DNA of 64,000 bases, taken from assembly GCA_003415625.1 (NCBI GenBank), contig PYIU01000004.1:2480001-2544000 (forward strand), in the 5' to 3' direction. The first letter of the stretch is position 1; every line of letters starts with the position of its first letter. The stretch is from Aquanectria penicillioides. Its lineage: Eukaryota > Ascomycota > Sordariomycetes > Hypocreales > Nectriaceae. The notes beneath the pieces were generated by a model. That model worked only from the letters and a program-made list of their open reading frames with translations. It was not told the origin of the DNA and searched no databases. A program made the position numbers and the translations under genes. This document shows positions 11,613 through 22,888 of this stretch, piece after piece.

Positions 11613-14600
11613 ATGTCTAGCAGCAGGTCTAGGTTATCCACACCTCTTGGTCCACATTGCCTTCAGTCTCACCAGTTTGGCCAATCTAGTTTAGAGGCTG
11701 TAGAGGAACAACCTCATCCTATCGATTATGATCCAGAATTCAATAGAGATCTCATGCAGCCTGCTCTTAGAGATCGCGATCGCCAACTTCTTCAAGAGTG
11801 GCAATCTAATCTCCTCAACCAGACTATAGAGTTCTACACTCACTGCAAGAATAAATGGTTCAACTTAGGTCTTCATCTTAGCACATGTTGTATCTGCTAT
11901 CGTTAAGATAGCAATAGAGCCTAAAGTATGCCCTTTTTCTTCTTAAGAGAGAACAATCTTAACTTTAGCGATATTCCTAGGCACTTTCCTCAGCTATCAT
12001 AAGTAGAAGAGATGCTTATTGCTTATATTCACATCTATATGTAGGTCTTCCAGTATTGTGATCAGCAATACAAGTACTCTAGGCATATCATTAACTTCCT
12101 TCAAGATGTGGGAAGTATGTACTCGCAGCTGCCTCTACTGCCACTTAAGCTGGATATTCTTATCCTTCGTCCTCAAAATGCTACAGACCGCCCTCACTTT
12201 ACACATTAGTTTCACAGCCAATTTTAAGTAAGGCAAGCCAATATTTAAGCATGGCTTCAATACCTCAAATATCATCATCCAAAATATTGTAATATCCTGG
12301 TTAATAAGCATCGCCTTAGCCAACTACCGTCCGATAATAATATCTCCAGCTCCTTCCTCAATGAGGTAATCGATAAGGTTAATGCTAAAGACAATCCTGC
12401 CGATAAGGATATGCATGATCCAGATGACTTTAATGCAGCTGCTGTGCCGAACTTCATTGCTGCCCAGGCAGACTTGGCTCACCTTCAAGATTATTTAAAG
12501 GGCGATCCTATCGATCCTGCCGAATGAATCCCTCTTCAGGAAGTGCAGCCATACATTAAGTTGCCAAACATTCAATCTACACCTCTTAATAAGTTTAATT
12601 GCTCATAGGCTCTCCTCTCGCTAGCATTTCCTACACTTTATCCTCAAGGCAAGGCTAATTTTATCACCCCAAGGCAGCAAACAATTGAGTATAGCAATTA
12701 TATTAAACATACCCTTAAGTGGCATAATAGTCGCTTTACACATTATCCTCGCTTTTAATATATTATTTTCAATACCTTAATGCGCCAGTAAGTCAACACT
12801 AGAAGCACCTTCTTTATCAGGCAGAAGGGAAATCAGTACCCTATTGGCATTAATAATATCCAGGCTGCCTTTACAGATAACACTCCAGAATCTCAAGCCC
12901 TTCTCAACTCCATTGTCCGCCACTCAGGCAGTTTACAAGGCACTCATCCCTTCTGGGGTGGTCAAAGGTCTCAGCTTGAGGCTTACGTCTATGGATTAGA
13001 CTGTCCTTCATCCTTCATTACTCTATCTGCGGCTGATCTTCACTGAAAGAGTCTACAAATACACATGCCTCATTTTCACGACTAAAAAGTCGCTAATCAT
13101 CAGGCAAAGCTAACAATTGCTGGTCTTAATTTACACAACAATCCTCACATCGCTGCCTACCACTTTCACCATCGATACACTACATTCCTCAATCAAGTTT
13201 TAAAGCCCAAGTTCAATATTATAGACTACTGGTTTTGCTACAAATGGCAAGCCTAAGGTAGCACTTATGCTTATGGTCTCTTCTGGATGGATGGGAGCCT
13301 GTCAACAGACCTATATCTCATTGAAAACAGGCAAAGGTTTCTTTAGTTCTAGGCGCCTTATGTAACTGCCTGCAATCCTAAACCTTCTTAATAGATATAC
13401 CAAGGCGATGCCGATCCTTTGATCGTTATGAGTGACCAACCTACATTCCAAGCTCTCTTGGAGGTAATCAATCGAGTCTAACATCACCGATGCACCGAGA
13501 ACTACTGTCTCTGCCACTGGAGACTGGCAAATGGTAACCTCTCTAATGATCGATCCTATTGCTTTTACTACCCCTGTAAGCTTCACCTAAATGCTATTAT
13601 CACTTATCAATTGAACCCCCAATACCTTATTTACAATGGTATGCAAAATGACACTCTTCTTACTAACTACAACTGCACTCTTGCCTTAGGTTGGCTAGCA
13701 AATCATGACATTTCTCCGTGCATATCTACATATGCAGTCATCAACTATATCGCCAAATACTGCAGTAAGGCCAAGGTCAAGACCAAGAGTTATCGCAATA
13801 TCGCCAAGGATATCCTGCCCAAGATCAATAATAGCGGTGGTCTCCTCAATCTAGTGGCCAAGTTTATAAATAAACTTACTGCTAAGCGAGATTGGTCTAT
13901 AATAAAGATCAACCATATCCTCCTTAACCTTCCATTACAGCAAGGCACCCGAGTCGTCCAAAACTGTAACTGCAGGCCTTATCAGCTAGGGCAGTCTCTT
14001 GCTATTAAAGGTGCTAATATCTATAGCGCAAGCTCACCTTATAAGAAGTATCTCGGTCGTGAGGCTGATCAAATGGACTTGACCTATTTTCAATTTCTTA
14101 CTACCGTTAACTTCTCTTGTAGACCATTCCGCCCATTTCCATACGCAAAACCAAGAGTCCTCTACTATTTCCCACGATATAGTAACGATCCAAACTATCC
14201 TTAATATAAAGACTTCTATTGTATTAAGCTCATGCTCTATCATTACTATTGCAATCCAAGAGAATTAAAGCAGGTTGAAGATGCTGAGTTCAATACCTTT
14301 GCCAAAGCATACCAATATTGCGCTGCTGTCCATCCCAATGCCTATCCTAATGACTACTATACCGATTTACCGCCTACTCCTCCTAATGAGTTTAAGCCTA
14401 ACCTAGAGTTTAGTGAGGAAGGAATTATAATAGAAGAGTGGAATGCCCTTGCACAAGAGTTACCTGCCCGTAGCATTAAGACCGAAGATATTAAGCTTCT
14501 TGGCAATCGAAATGTCAATTTAGCATATAATTGGTCTGCCTATATTGGCAAGTATCCTAATCTCCTGCTGAACGATATAGATTTCTGGAAGCTCTATAAG

Positions 14601-16136
14601 GCAGTGTATACTGATGAAGTTGAGCAAGATGTCTTTAATAGCATCTTTAATCGCCTTAATGCAGAATAGCGCCTTATCTTTAATACCTTTGTGTCCTATT
14701 TCCAAGACTTCCTTGACAACGATGCGCTAGATCCGCTACAGCTTCTCCTTTAAGTCGACGGTCAAGGCGGCACTAGCAAGTCTTTTCTTATCCAAGCCAT
14801 TATAGCGCGTCTCCAACAGCTCTCCTCTGGTGTTCCTATTGTTGCAAAAGCCGCTCCTACCGGCGTTGCCGCCAACTCTATTGGTAGTGTGACACTTCAC
14901 TCTCTCTTACGCCTACCAGTTTCCAAGAACCTAGTAGAGTTACCACCGCTTATACCCAGCGAGACCTCCAACCTTTAGGCCAAGCTTCGTTCAGTCCGAT
15001 ACCTTATCATTAATGAAAAGTCTATGATTGGGCTCCGCCTATTGAGTTATATTGACGATCGCCTTTGTTAGATCTTCCCGAAGCATTAAGATAAGTTCTT
15101 TGGCGGCTGTAGCATTCTTCTTTTAGGAGACTTCTACCAATTACCTCCAGTTATGGAGAAGCTATTGTATACTACTGCCATATTGAAGTCAACTCTTGAC
15201 ATTAAGGGCCGACTTGCATACCACCAGTTCAATCGCACTGTTATATTGAATCAAGTTATACGGCAACAAGGCAACGACCAGGCTGCTTTCCGCATTGCCC
15301 TTGAAGGTCTTCAACTCACCAAGCCATCTCTTGATCATTAGAGACTCCTCTGCAGCCATGTTCAGTCATCCTTAACACTCCATAAGGTTAAGGCTTTTAA
15401 TACAGCAGTTCAAATCTACCCAACCAATGCCCAAGTCAAAGAGTATAACACTAAACACATAAAACGTCTTCATATTCCCTATATTCAAGTCATTGCCTCC
15501 AACTTTAGTCCTAAAGCTGCTAAAGCCAACTCTCTTATAGCCGGGAATCTCCACAACAAATTGGCTCTTTGCATCGGCGCCAGGGTTATATTGACCGAAA
15601 ACCTATGGACTCCAGTTGGTCTTGTCAATAGTGCTATGGGTGATGTATATGACTTTTCTTGGGCTGCAGATGTTAAGGATCCTCAAACTTAACCTCTATC
15701 CTTCATTATAGTGCGATTTAATAAGTATTCCGGGCCTCCTTACTTTAAGGATGAGCAACTTCACAATGTGCTTCCGATCTTCCGTTCAACTCATGACTTC
15801 ATCAAAGGAACAGCCTCATGCTCCCAAACCCAATTCCCCTTAACTATTGCTTACAGCATTACAGTCCACAAATCTCAAGGCATTACTCTAGATCGTGCCA
15901 TTGCTAACATTTCTTAGCGCGACTTCCAGACTGGCCTTACGTATGTTACTGTCTCCTAAGTCAAGACTCTTTAAGGCATTATGTTTAATGCTGCATTTAA
16001 CTTGCCTAATATCACTAGCCGTTCTGCCGGCAATCTTGATGCACAAGCTCAAGATGCAGAACGCCAGCGGCCTTAGGTCATCCAGCCTTAACATCTCATA
16101 CATAATGCATTCAACACCATAAGCTGGCCTTATTAA
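11613..16136 (+). pseudogene. Helitron Rep-helicase pseudogene
   Basis: One continuous reading frame, apart from stops, of about 1500 codons. N-terminal part: paired cysteines (11850-11905) and the VEEMLIA block. Rep part: WQA-stop-GSTYAYGLFW near 13250-13285, where active Helitrons have a PHxH (HUH) motif, and the tyrosine motif NYIAKYCSK at about 13744-13770, still intact. Helicase part: Walker A reads DGQGGTSKS near 14760 (GTGKS expected), Walker B reads LIINEKSMI near 15005 (DE expected), followed by GDFYQLPPV and VHKSQGITLD (about 15870). About 30 in-frame stops, nearly all TAA or TAG, sit mostly where Gln is expected (for example before VEEMLIA and in MRQ-stop-VNTRSTFF). I noticed no frameshift. 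The protein is non-functional. Confidence 0.85.
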
Positions 16137-17165
16137 TCCCTAATCCCTAACACTAAAAGCCAATCTTATAACTCAAGTAAGAAATCACAACACTAAAATT
16201 AGCATCACCAATCCCTATTCCCTGATCTATAGTCACAACACTTAAAGCCAGTCTCACCCCTAGAAAGAAAAGTCACAACACCACAACTAATGCACACTAA
16301 CATTGCCGCTGGCATCACATCGAGTTAGAATTGCAGGCATTGGCAGAGATACTAAGGGATAGGCGCGATGCATATATCTTTGCTATAGGGTAACTCAATC
16401 AATTAACTATAATACCAACTTTATTGCTATGCTTATATAACCATTTAGGCGATAGCCATATAGATCAAGATTGAATTCCTCATTATAACAACAACTAGAG
16501 AGATTTAGTGTGTAATGATGCAATGGTTACAGACTGCCAACCCGTACCGCTAATCCATATATTGGTTATTTAGCCTCTAACTATAAGCACCTCTTCTTAA
16601 AAAGTTAGAATAGCCGTCTCTACTAGTCAATAAAGCTGTTCGATCTCAATACTAGAAGATACTGCCCTACAGTAAGCAATAAAAGAAAAAACCCACTTAG
16701 GTTTCTTATCCTATAGTTAGAGGGTTATAAGATAGGTAATAAAGGCCGTAAAGGCCTGGCCTGCTGCCTGTTGATAGCTATAGGCTTTAAGTTTTTACTA
16801 ACACATCTTTTTGTTCTTTTTATAGAGGATAAGGCTACTAGATTGAGGTATTATTACTATTATAAAGGTCGTAATGCTGCATAGATACCAAAGGTAGAGT
16901 GTAACTAGGCAGCATCTTTAATGTAAATTACTTTACCAGCAGGAAAGGTTTTTAAATCATATAAATATTATTTCAAATACAATATTAATAAAATTTATTA
17001 AGGCTAGGGTTCAATTCCACCTTAAGGGACTTTTTTTTTTTTTTTTATTATTATTGAAGCTACTATTGCCACTGGTGTGTGCGAATGCACACACCAGCGG
17101 CCAACGGCACACACAATGGAGGAACATATATTCCGGCAAGGACTGTATATCTATTGGATACGGAT
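16137..17165 (+). other. Helitron 3' non-coding interior
   Basis: AT-rich, no coding signal. Holds TCACAACAC-like motifs (16186, 16229, 16271) resembling those near the left end, a short CCCTAATCCCTAACAC stretch at about 16138-16153, and a small stem-loop followed by 16 T residues at 16998-17046. Confidence 0.4.
16998..17046 (+). other. Stem-loop with GGTTCAATTCC loop and T16 tract
   Basis: TTAAGG at 16998-17003 pairs with CCTTAA at 17020-17025. The loop contains GGTTCAATTCC, one base away from the pol III B-box consensus GGTTCGANTCC, and a run of 16 T follows. No convincing A box or cloverleaf is visible upstream, so this is not called a tRNA. Confidence 0.3.
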
Positions 17166-17227
17166 AATCGAGCCGAAGGCGAGGAGGGCCCGCGGCAGCG
17201 CCCCCGGAGGGCCGCCGGAGGCGAAAG
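17166..17227 (+). repeat. Right 62-bp GC-rich direct repeat
   Basis: Same-orientation copy of 10046-10107 (60 of 62 bases identical). It is followed by a G-run and a GTGTTGTGTGGTGG stretch that is roughly complementary to the CCACAACAC motifs inside the left end. Confidence 0.8.
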
Positions 17228-17468
17228 GGGGGGGGGTGTTGTGTGGTGGTGATAATGATGCTGTGGTGTTGTGTGTGTCGGATTTGTAGTTATTCCGCCG
17301 GCCGAGGGGCTCGTGAAGCTTTGCTTACGGCACGCCAGGACTTGGGCTGGTGTCAGGTTTTATGATAGCCTCATTGCTCGACCCTCTTCGCCGACCTTTT
17401 GTTAACCAAAATTGTCCAGTGGCGCTCATCCTACCCTCCCAATTTGTCATCACCTTCGTACATTAACC

Positions 17469-18343
17469 ATGCCATCCACAAGCCAGGTTCAGCTTGTCCC
17501 TTGGGATCCAGATTCTCCAGCCCACGCCTCCAAATTAATAGAGCAGCGCAACGATTGTGGCTGGGACGCGGACAAAATCCCCTCATGGAGGGAAACCCAA
17601 AAAGCAGGCATCAAGTGTCTCTTTTGGATAGTAAGTCTTTTGGGCGTAGCTTTTTGACTACTCGTTGCCTAACAAATGAGTAGACAATGCGACTTGAGGA
17701 CCTTAATACTAAAGCAAGACCACAACTCAATTTAGACCTTTTCCCCAAGGTATTTAATCCCTACAAAACTAAAACTCACATACAGTGCTTACCCGTGAGA
17801 CAGGATGAAGTCCCTCTTCAGGACACAAGTACCTCGCTCCGTGGCAAACCTCGCACCCCGAGTCAGCAGTTCTTTTACCCCGTCGGACATATCTCTCTCG
17901 ACTCAGAAAACCCCGGGGCCGTGAAAGGAAACGTTAAAATTATATCTGATAGCCTATACTGGATCAAAAGCTTTTATGTCTCACGAGCCTTTCAAGGCCA
18001 GGGGGTCGGTCGCGCTGCTATGGACATGGTAGAGTCAATAGCAGTGGCAGAGCCCTTGTGCGCTAAAACACTGGGTTTGGACACGGTTTACAAGGAAGAC
18101 GTTCCAACCCTGGAGATATGGAAAGGGAACAAACCACCTAAGGTAACCTCAACACCCATTCCAAATATTTCCATATAGGATGTGGACGTTGCTGATATGC
18201 CAAGGTAGTCAACCAACCAGGAGTGGTATGAGAGGAGAGGCTACGAGATAATCACGACAGTTCAAAACATGTATCACGCCCCAGATGACCCCAGCGACAT
18301 ACCGGACTTCAAGGCTGTGTTCATGAAGAAGGACATAGTATAA
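17469..18343 (+). pseudogene. GNAT-family acetyltransferase interrupted by a TAG
   Basis: GCN5-related N-acetyltransferase transferring acetyl from acetyl-CoA to an unknown amine. Exons 17469-17630, 17684-18142 and 18179-18343 join in frame to 261 codons if one internal stop is read through. The acetyl-CoA pyrophosphate loop is FQGQGVGRAAM, preceded by the beta-4 strand WIKSFYVSRAF. The last exon carries the family's conserved NQEWYERRGYE element, which lies downstream of the TAG at 18206-18208. Translation would therefore lose the final 45 residues including the C-terminal strand. An alternative acceptor just before GAGTGG (18222) would skip the TAG but drop conserved residues. The promoter sits immediately right of the Helitron end. 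A sequencing error is possible. Confidence 0.7.
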
Positions 18344-18436
18344 CCTAGCAGTGATAATCTAGCTCTTACTCAACCTAGTCTATCCCTTTATCATAACCCC
18401 CAAACCTCCCTTGCATCGAGTTGGATTATCTGCCAC

Positions 18437-18946
18437 CTAGTATTTTGGGTCATTGTTGCCTTTCCCTAAGGATGTCATCGCTGCAAGCCCATGACCTTTG
18501 CTATACTCCATAACGTGCATGCCCATGACGTCCTCGTAAAATGGGACCGTCCGATCCCAATCGCCAGTCAGCAAGAGAACCCTCCGAAGATGGGGCATCG
18601 AATCAGTGACCTCTCGCACACAATTCATCAACCATCGTCCCAGGCCATCTCCTCTGTGGCTGGGGTCTACCCATACGTCGGTGAGGTAGAGGAAGGTTGT
18701 GAAGTCCGTGATGGACCGCGCCAGCCCGATGAATTTGCTCTCCGATGATTCGGTTTTCTCATAGAGAGTGAAGCACAGTGAATTGTCCAGCATGCATTGC
18801 ATCGCATCCACGGACATTGGCTGCGCCCATGGGATTGCGCCCGTCGCAAACGCTTCGACGAGCGTCTCCACGGGAAGAAGTGAGGGGTTGGTGGAGACTA
18901 GATATGGACCTTGTGTCCAGTTTCTGTTGCGAAATTCTGCAGCCAT
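18437..18946 (-). CDS. GNAT-family N-acetyltransferase, single exon
   Basis: 169-residue intronless acetyltransferase of a different GNAT subgroup from its convergent neighbour, whose stop is 93 bp away. Visible elements are the N-terminal LVSTNPSLL start of the fold, IGLARSITD (beta-3), LTDVWVDPSHRGDGLGRWLM with the acetyl-CoA loop HRGDGLGRW, LLLTGDWD and a C-terminal FYEDVMGM. I chose the ATG at 18946; the frame stays open to a TTG at 18973. Likely cytosolic; substrate unknown. Confidence 0.85.
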   Translation of the reverse strand: MAAEFRNRNWTQGPYLVSTNPSLLPVETLVEAFATGAIPWAQPMSVDAMQCMLDNSLCFTLYEKTESSESKFIGLARSITDFTTFLYLTDVWVDPSHRGDGLGRWLMNCVREVTDSMPHLRRVLLLTGDWDRTVPFYEDVMGMHVMEYSKGHGLAAMTSLGKGNNDPKY

Positions 18947-21900
18947 GGATGCGATTGGAAACCTAATTCGCAACGCAAAGAGTTTATCGATGGTATGATA
19001 TAAACAAAGGTTTAATGACAGGGTCTTCTACCTCAAAATGTGCAATTAAGGTATTGCCCGCTTCTTAAGTCAGTGTGACCGTCTAGTCGAGATGTAGAGT
19101 AAAAGGCGTCACAATAGCGACATCGGCGATTCCCTTTCGCGTTAGGATTGGCTGGTCTATTGCAATCGCACATTAACTAATTTCCTCAATGATAAAACAA
19201 AAGATTGGAACAAAACGTAAGTGATAAAGGTATATATGTCGCATTGGAACCCAAATCTCAACAAAAAGCTATCGCTGCTTTAGAACGCGTAATCTAGCGC
19301 TGGTCGCCTCATGCTCACTCTATGCTCGGTCCGACCATCACTTTCCTACACTTACAGGATTTGGCTTTCCCAAGCGTATCCTAACAAAAGTTCCAAAGTT
19401 CCGTCGATTTCTCTTTCTTCAGAGATATGAGTATAGCCGTTTTTAGATAGATTGCAGTGTACCAGAAGGTAACGGCTGATCAAATTAACCCATACCGTTC
19501 GGCACAGTGTACTACACGGGAGTTTACCAGAACGATTCTGCCTGCAGTTTCCCAGCCTTTTTGGCAGCTGGTATCTTGGATTAAGACGAAGATCCCTTTC
19601 ATAGCAATGCGCCTGGCCTGGTACAATATCTATGTGGGTTACAACAGATGATCTTCTACAAAAGACCCCAGAGGAAAGAATACATATTAGTAGCAAAACG
19701 GTTCGTTCAGTTCGCATATTCATGAACTAGTTTGCAGAACGTGCTTGAAAACCAACAGCCCAAGTACCCGGCCTAAGGGATAGCAACCCATTCATCGCCT
19801 TCACTCGTTCGGCGAGTTCGCAGAATTATAATAGTACGGTTGTCGCCAGAGAGTTTGTAGGCCAGCTCTGTAGAGTCATGTACTTAGATTGGGGGACCCC
19901 AAGTTTATCGAGACGAACCTGCCCGACACTCTGTTGGCGGCCGCCAGCAAAGCTTAGAAGCAAACCAACAATGGCAAGATTACAATCTTGCATAATCCGA
20001 CAAGGTGTCACAGTAGTCACTACAGTTAATGAAGCATAGGGGTAAAAGAGTTGTTTAACCCTCCTAACGTTAGGACACGGTGATTTCCAAGGTTCATTGG
20101 GAGGATCAATGTTGCGCTCTGATGGCTCCGGAGTTTCGAAGGCCATTCGTCCAACTCCAAACCCTTGTTCTTCCATAAAGATGCGAGTGTAGATATTATC
20201 CATCTGATTTAGAAGTATCCATTTAGGAGACTTTTCGCTCCTACGCTGTGGTCCAATTTTCCAAATTCGACCCTTGTTGGTCCTCATCTTATAACTGTCA
20301 GAAATCTTTTTTAACCAACCAGGACAACTTACATCAAATTTCAAAGTCTTCGAGTTGGTTCGAGCGCCCCCACACTTCTGCAAGAAATTCATCTTTGTCT
20401 ATTGGCATATATGACCAAATTGCTTGTTGATGCTCAGCTTCCTAGTCTCGATAAGACTCGATGTTGCTCTCTTCACGGGTGTGCACGTGAATTGTTAATA
20501 TGCGATGATGCCCGCATGCGGAATACGCTGCAGTGAGAACATCGCTGCACTCGAAAAGTTCATCCGAGATGCTTTGCTTGTGTTAGTTAACTTAAAAAAC
20601 CGAAATGGTTTTGAGAATGACTGAGGTATAGCCCAGAGAAAATCATACTTTGATGCCAGATCAGGTTGGTCAAGAGTAAGGCTCCGTAGCTTTATTATAC
20701 CCATTGGAGCCTTTGGTTGGCTAAATGTCAGTTGAGACTTACATCGCTATAGCTTTCGAATCGGATATGTTTGCCAAGTTTGATGGTCCCCCACCATATC
20801 CGGGCGTTTTTGGACGTCTGCCTCTTTGCTAGAGTCTGCAAACAAAACCTTTTTAATGCCTTTGTCGTTATGTGCTACATAGATTGAGTCGATCCTCTGG
20901 TCCGATTTGTGAAGCTTCACGGCGTGTTTTTTATTTCGTCGTTGAGTTGAGATTCATTTAACAGAGCAGCGACGTAAAGGACACCTAGGCAAACTGGTCG
21001 AATGCAGATTTAGAGTACGCCGTCGCAAGCGATGGAGGGCAACGTTGAGCGACCTGGCGTGCGACATCGTGACTTAAATGTCCCCATTTGATATATCTGA
21101 AAGAGGTTAGGGCATAAAAGAGCAAATGTTGATGGCGAACTAACCCACTGCCACGTCTTCCTCATCCGTGAACGCAAGATCGCAGAGTCCACGCCATATG
21201 ATACGGAAAAGCGAAGGTAACCCTGAACTGCTACACCAAAAGGTCTACCTGTGCCTCGGTTGAGAGTAACACAAGATATCAAGGTCTATAAGGCACTGAT
21301 TCGCATCACCATAGCCCTATTTTTTTCATTGAATCGATTATATTAAGTATTGCCCAGGAGTTGTGTAAAAGAAATAAGCTACGTGGCCAACACCTGAATT
21401 TAAAGGAGGGGAGTGAATCATACTGAATCATATTCGTGCCCCCTCATAAGATAGCCAATAAAATGCTGACTATTGAGGCCATAGCTTATTACGCCAGAGC
21501 CTCATGTCGGGATTATGTCGATAGTGACATGAAGCTGAAGCTGAATCTTGCGTGTCTAGTTAAGCTGAACGCGAATATGACGCTGAAGCTGAGGCTTGCA
21601 CATCCAGGCTGAAATGTCGCTCAGGGCCAATCGCCTAGATCAACTTCACATTCCATTTTTAGTAGCTTCTCTGCCACCTTGTCACGCATGCCGCCTTGTA
21701 TCCCACCAGGTATCTTGCTTGATACCCCGTCCAATGTTAACCTTGACTGCTCACCAAGTCTTGTGTACCAAACCTTCCGGGAAATTGCTGCCATCACCTT
21801 TGTGTGGCCGCTTTAGCCAAGTTGGAACTTGACAGGAGCTGTGGAGAACAAAATATATACTTGCAATGTACAATAAATTACAATGTAACTGTTTGAATCA

Positions 21901-22465
21901 TCTATTCCTTACGAGGAAAAATACCTATCGACCGCTGGGTCTTGGAAATCTCGATTGGTCTGCAAGAAATTTTAGTGGATGACAACTTAAAGTTTAGTTT
22001 TTTTTTTCTTATGAAATGAACACTTGGGTTTATGGCAATATTATCGATGCATTCCTTGTCTTACGATGATGATTTGACGATGGATTGAGAGGGCCAACTA
22101 CTAGCAGACGATAGCTCAATGGTAGCTAATAACAGCTAACATTTGCATTATATGCTTATGTATGTTAGCCATTTTCGATCTTTCTTTTCCTCCTCTTACT
22201 AAAGATTCCTGAAGAATACTCTAATAGAGCCTTTAAGGATTCTTCAAGTGGTGGCTATTGTCTTCTGTGGGGGCTCTTGGGGGCTTCTTTCAAGAATTTC
22301 CCAGCGTTTCTGGGTTGGTGGAAACGAATTGAGTGACAAAAGATAGCAAACAAAATATTCATCTGCTTTTTTGGGAGAAACGAGCAGTGCACGCCTCCTT
22401 GTACGACCTCAACTACCCTTTTTTTTTTTCTAAAGATGGCACCATCTCTCCGCGCGCCTCATCGT
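18947..22465. other. Gene-poor AT-leaning region
   Basis: No recognisable complete gene. Minus-strand open stretches at 20392-19826 (188 codons), 20704-20495 and 21282-21010 have protein-like composition but no domain I recognise and no splice scheme that joins them. GAAGCTGAAGCTGAA-like imperfect repeats occur at 21525-21600. Probably decayed genes or transposons. Confidence 0.4.
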
Positions 22466-22885
22466 CTAGCAACTCAATCCCGGTGCCCCCGTCATGCAAT
22501 GCGGCTCAATAGATGGCATCGAGCTTGAACCTTTTCCTAGCTGCATAATCGAACTAGAAGGGGCCAGACCTCCATGAGTCGCGCATCCGTGTAGAAAGCC
22601 GTAACTTAGTTCGGTGAGCTGCATTATTTTTTTGGAGACGGCTCTAAGAAGAGGGAAATTGAGCTGAGAAATTTGAAAGATGTAATCGGCAAGTTGATCA
22701 TAGATAATGTCAAGCGTGCTCTTTTCAATGGCTGGATCAAGAATCAGTACCGCGTTCTCATCATCGGTAGGTTGCTGCTCAAGGAAAGGCGACAGTTGAA
22801 TGCCTTCAACGAAATCCATGATGATAAACGGCCATAACTCCTGCGGGCCCTCCTCAGCTAAACCCCAGCCAAGTATGCAATCGCT
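22466..22885 (-). pseudogene. Relic of an APH-family (aminoglycoside phosphotransferase-like) kinase
   Basis: The minus-strand translation contains ILGWGLAEEGPQELWPFI, then IMDFVEGIQLSPFL and LDPAIEKSTLDIIYDQLADY, followed by QISQLNFPLLRAVSKK. This order and spacing (hinge, then the helices before the catalytic loop) is characteristic of the large fungal APH-like family. An in-frame TAG lies at 22888-22886 just upstream of the ILGWG block, and homology fades after position 22630. The catalytic HxD loop and the whole C-terminal lobe are missing, so it cannot be functional. Confidence 0.65.
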
Positions 22886-22888
22886 CTA

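Larger units (their letters stand above)
10046..17227 (+). mobile_element. Degenerate Helitron-family transposon
   Basis: AT-rich insert whose coding remnant runs left to right as a Helitron Rep domain followed by a PIF1-type helicase, the signature organisation of rolling-circle Helitrons. I place the limits at two 62-bp GC-rich direct repeats (10046-10107 and 17166-17227), but the true termini (5' TC, 3' CTRR with hairpin) were not identified, so the ends are provisional. The coding part carries about 30 in-frame stops and active-site substitutions consistent with RIP, so the element is non-autonomous at best. Its right edge lies about 240 bp upstream of an acetyltransferase gene and may have entered that gene's promoter. 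Confidence 0.75.

Noticed and set aside
11613..16136. Idea that the Helitron uses a TAA/TAG=Gln genetic code
   Set aside because: Stops replace Gln without frameshifts, as such a code would give. However, His codons in the HUH motif and Gly/Asp codons in the helicase changed by the same CpA transitions, and two TGA stops also occur. RIP explains all but a few changes more simply.
16138..16153. Telomeric repeats
   Set aside because: Only two imperfect CCCTAA units inside the transposon, too few to be telomeric.
16990..17046. tRNA gene or tRNA-derived SINE
   Set aside because: Only the B-box-like loop and T-run are present. No A box or cloverleaf could be drawn.
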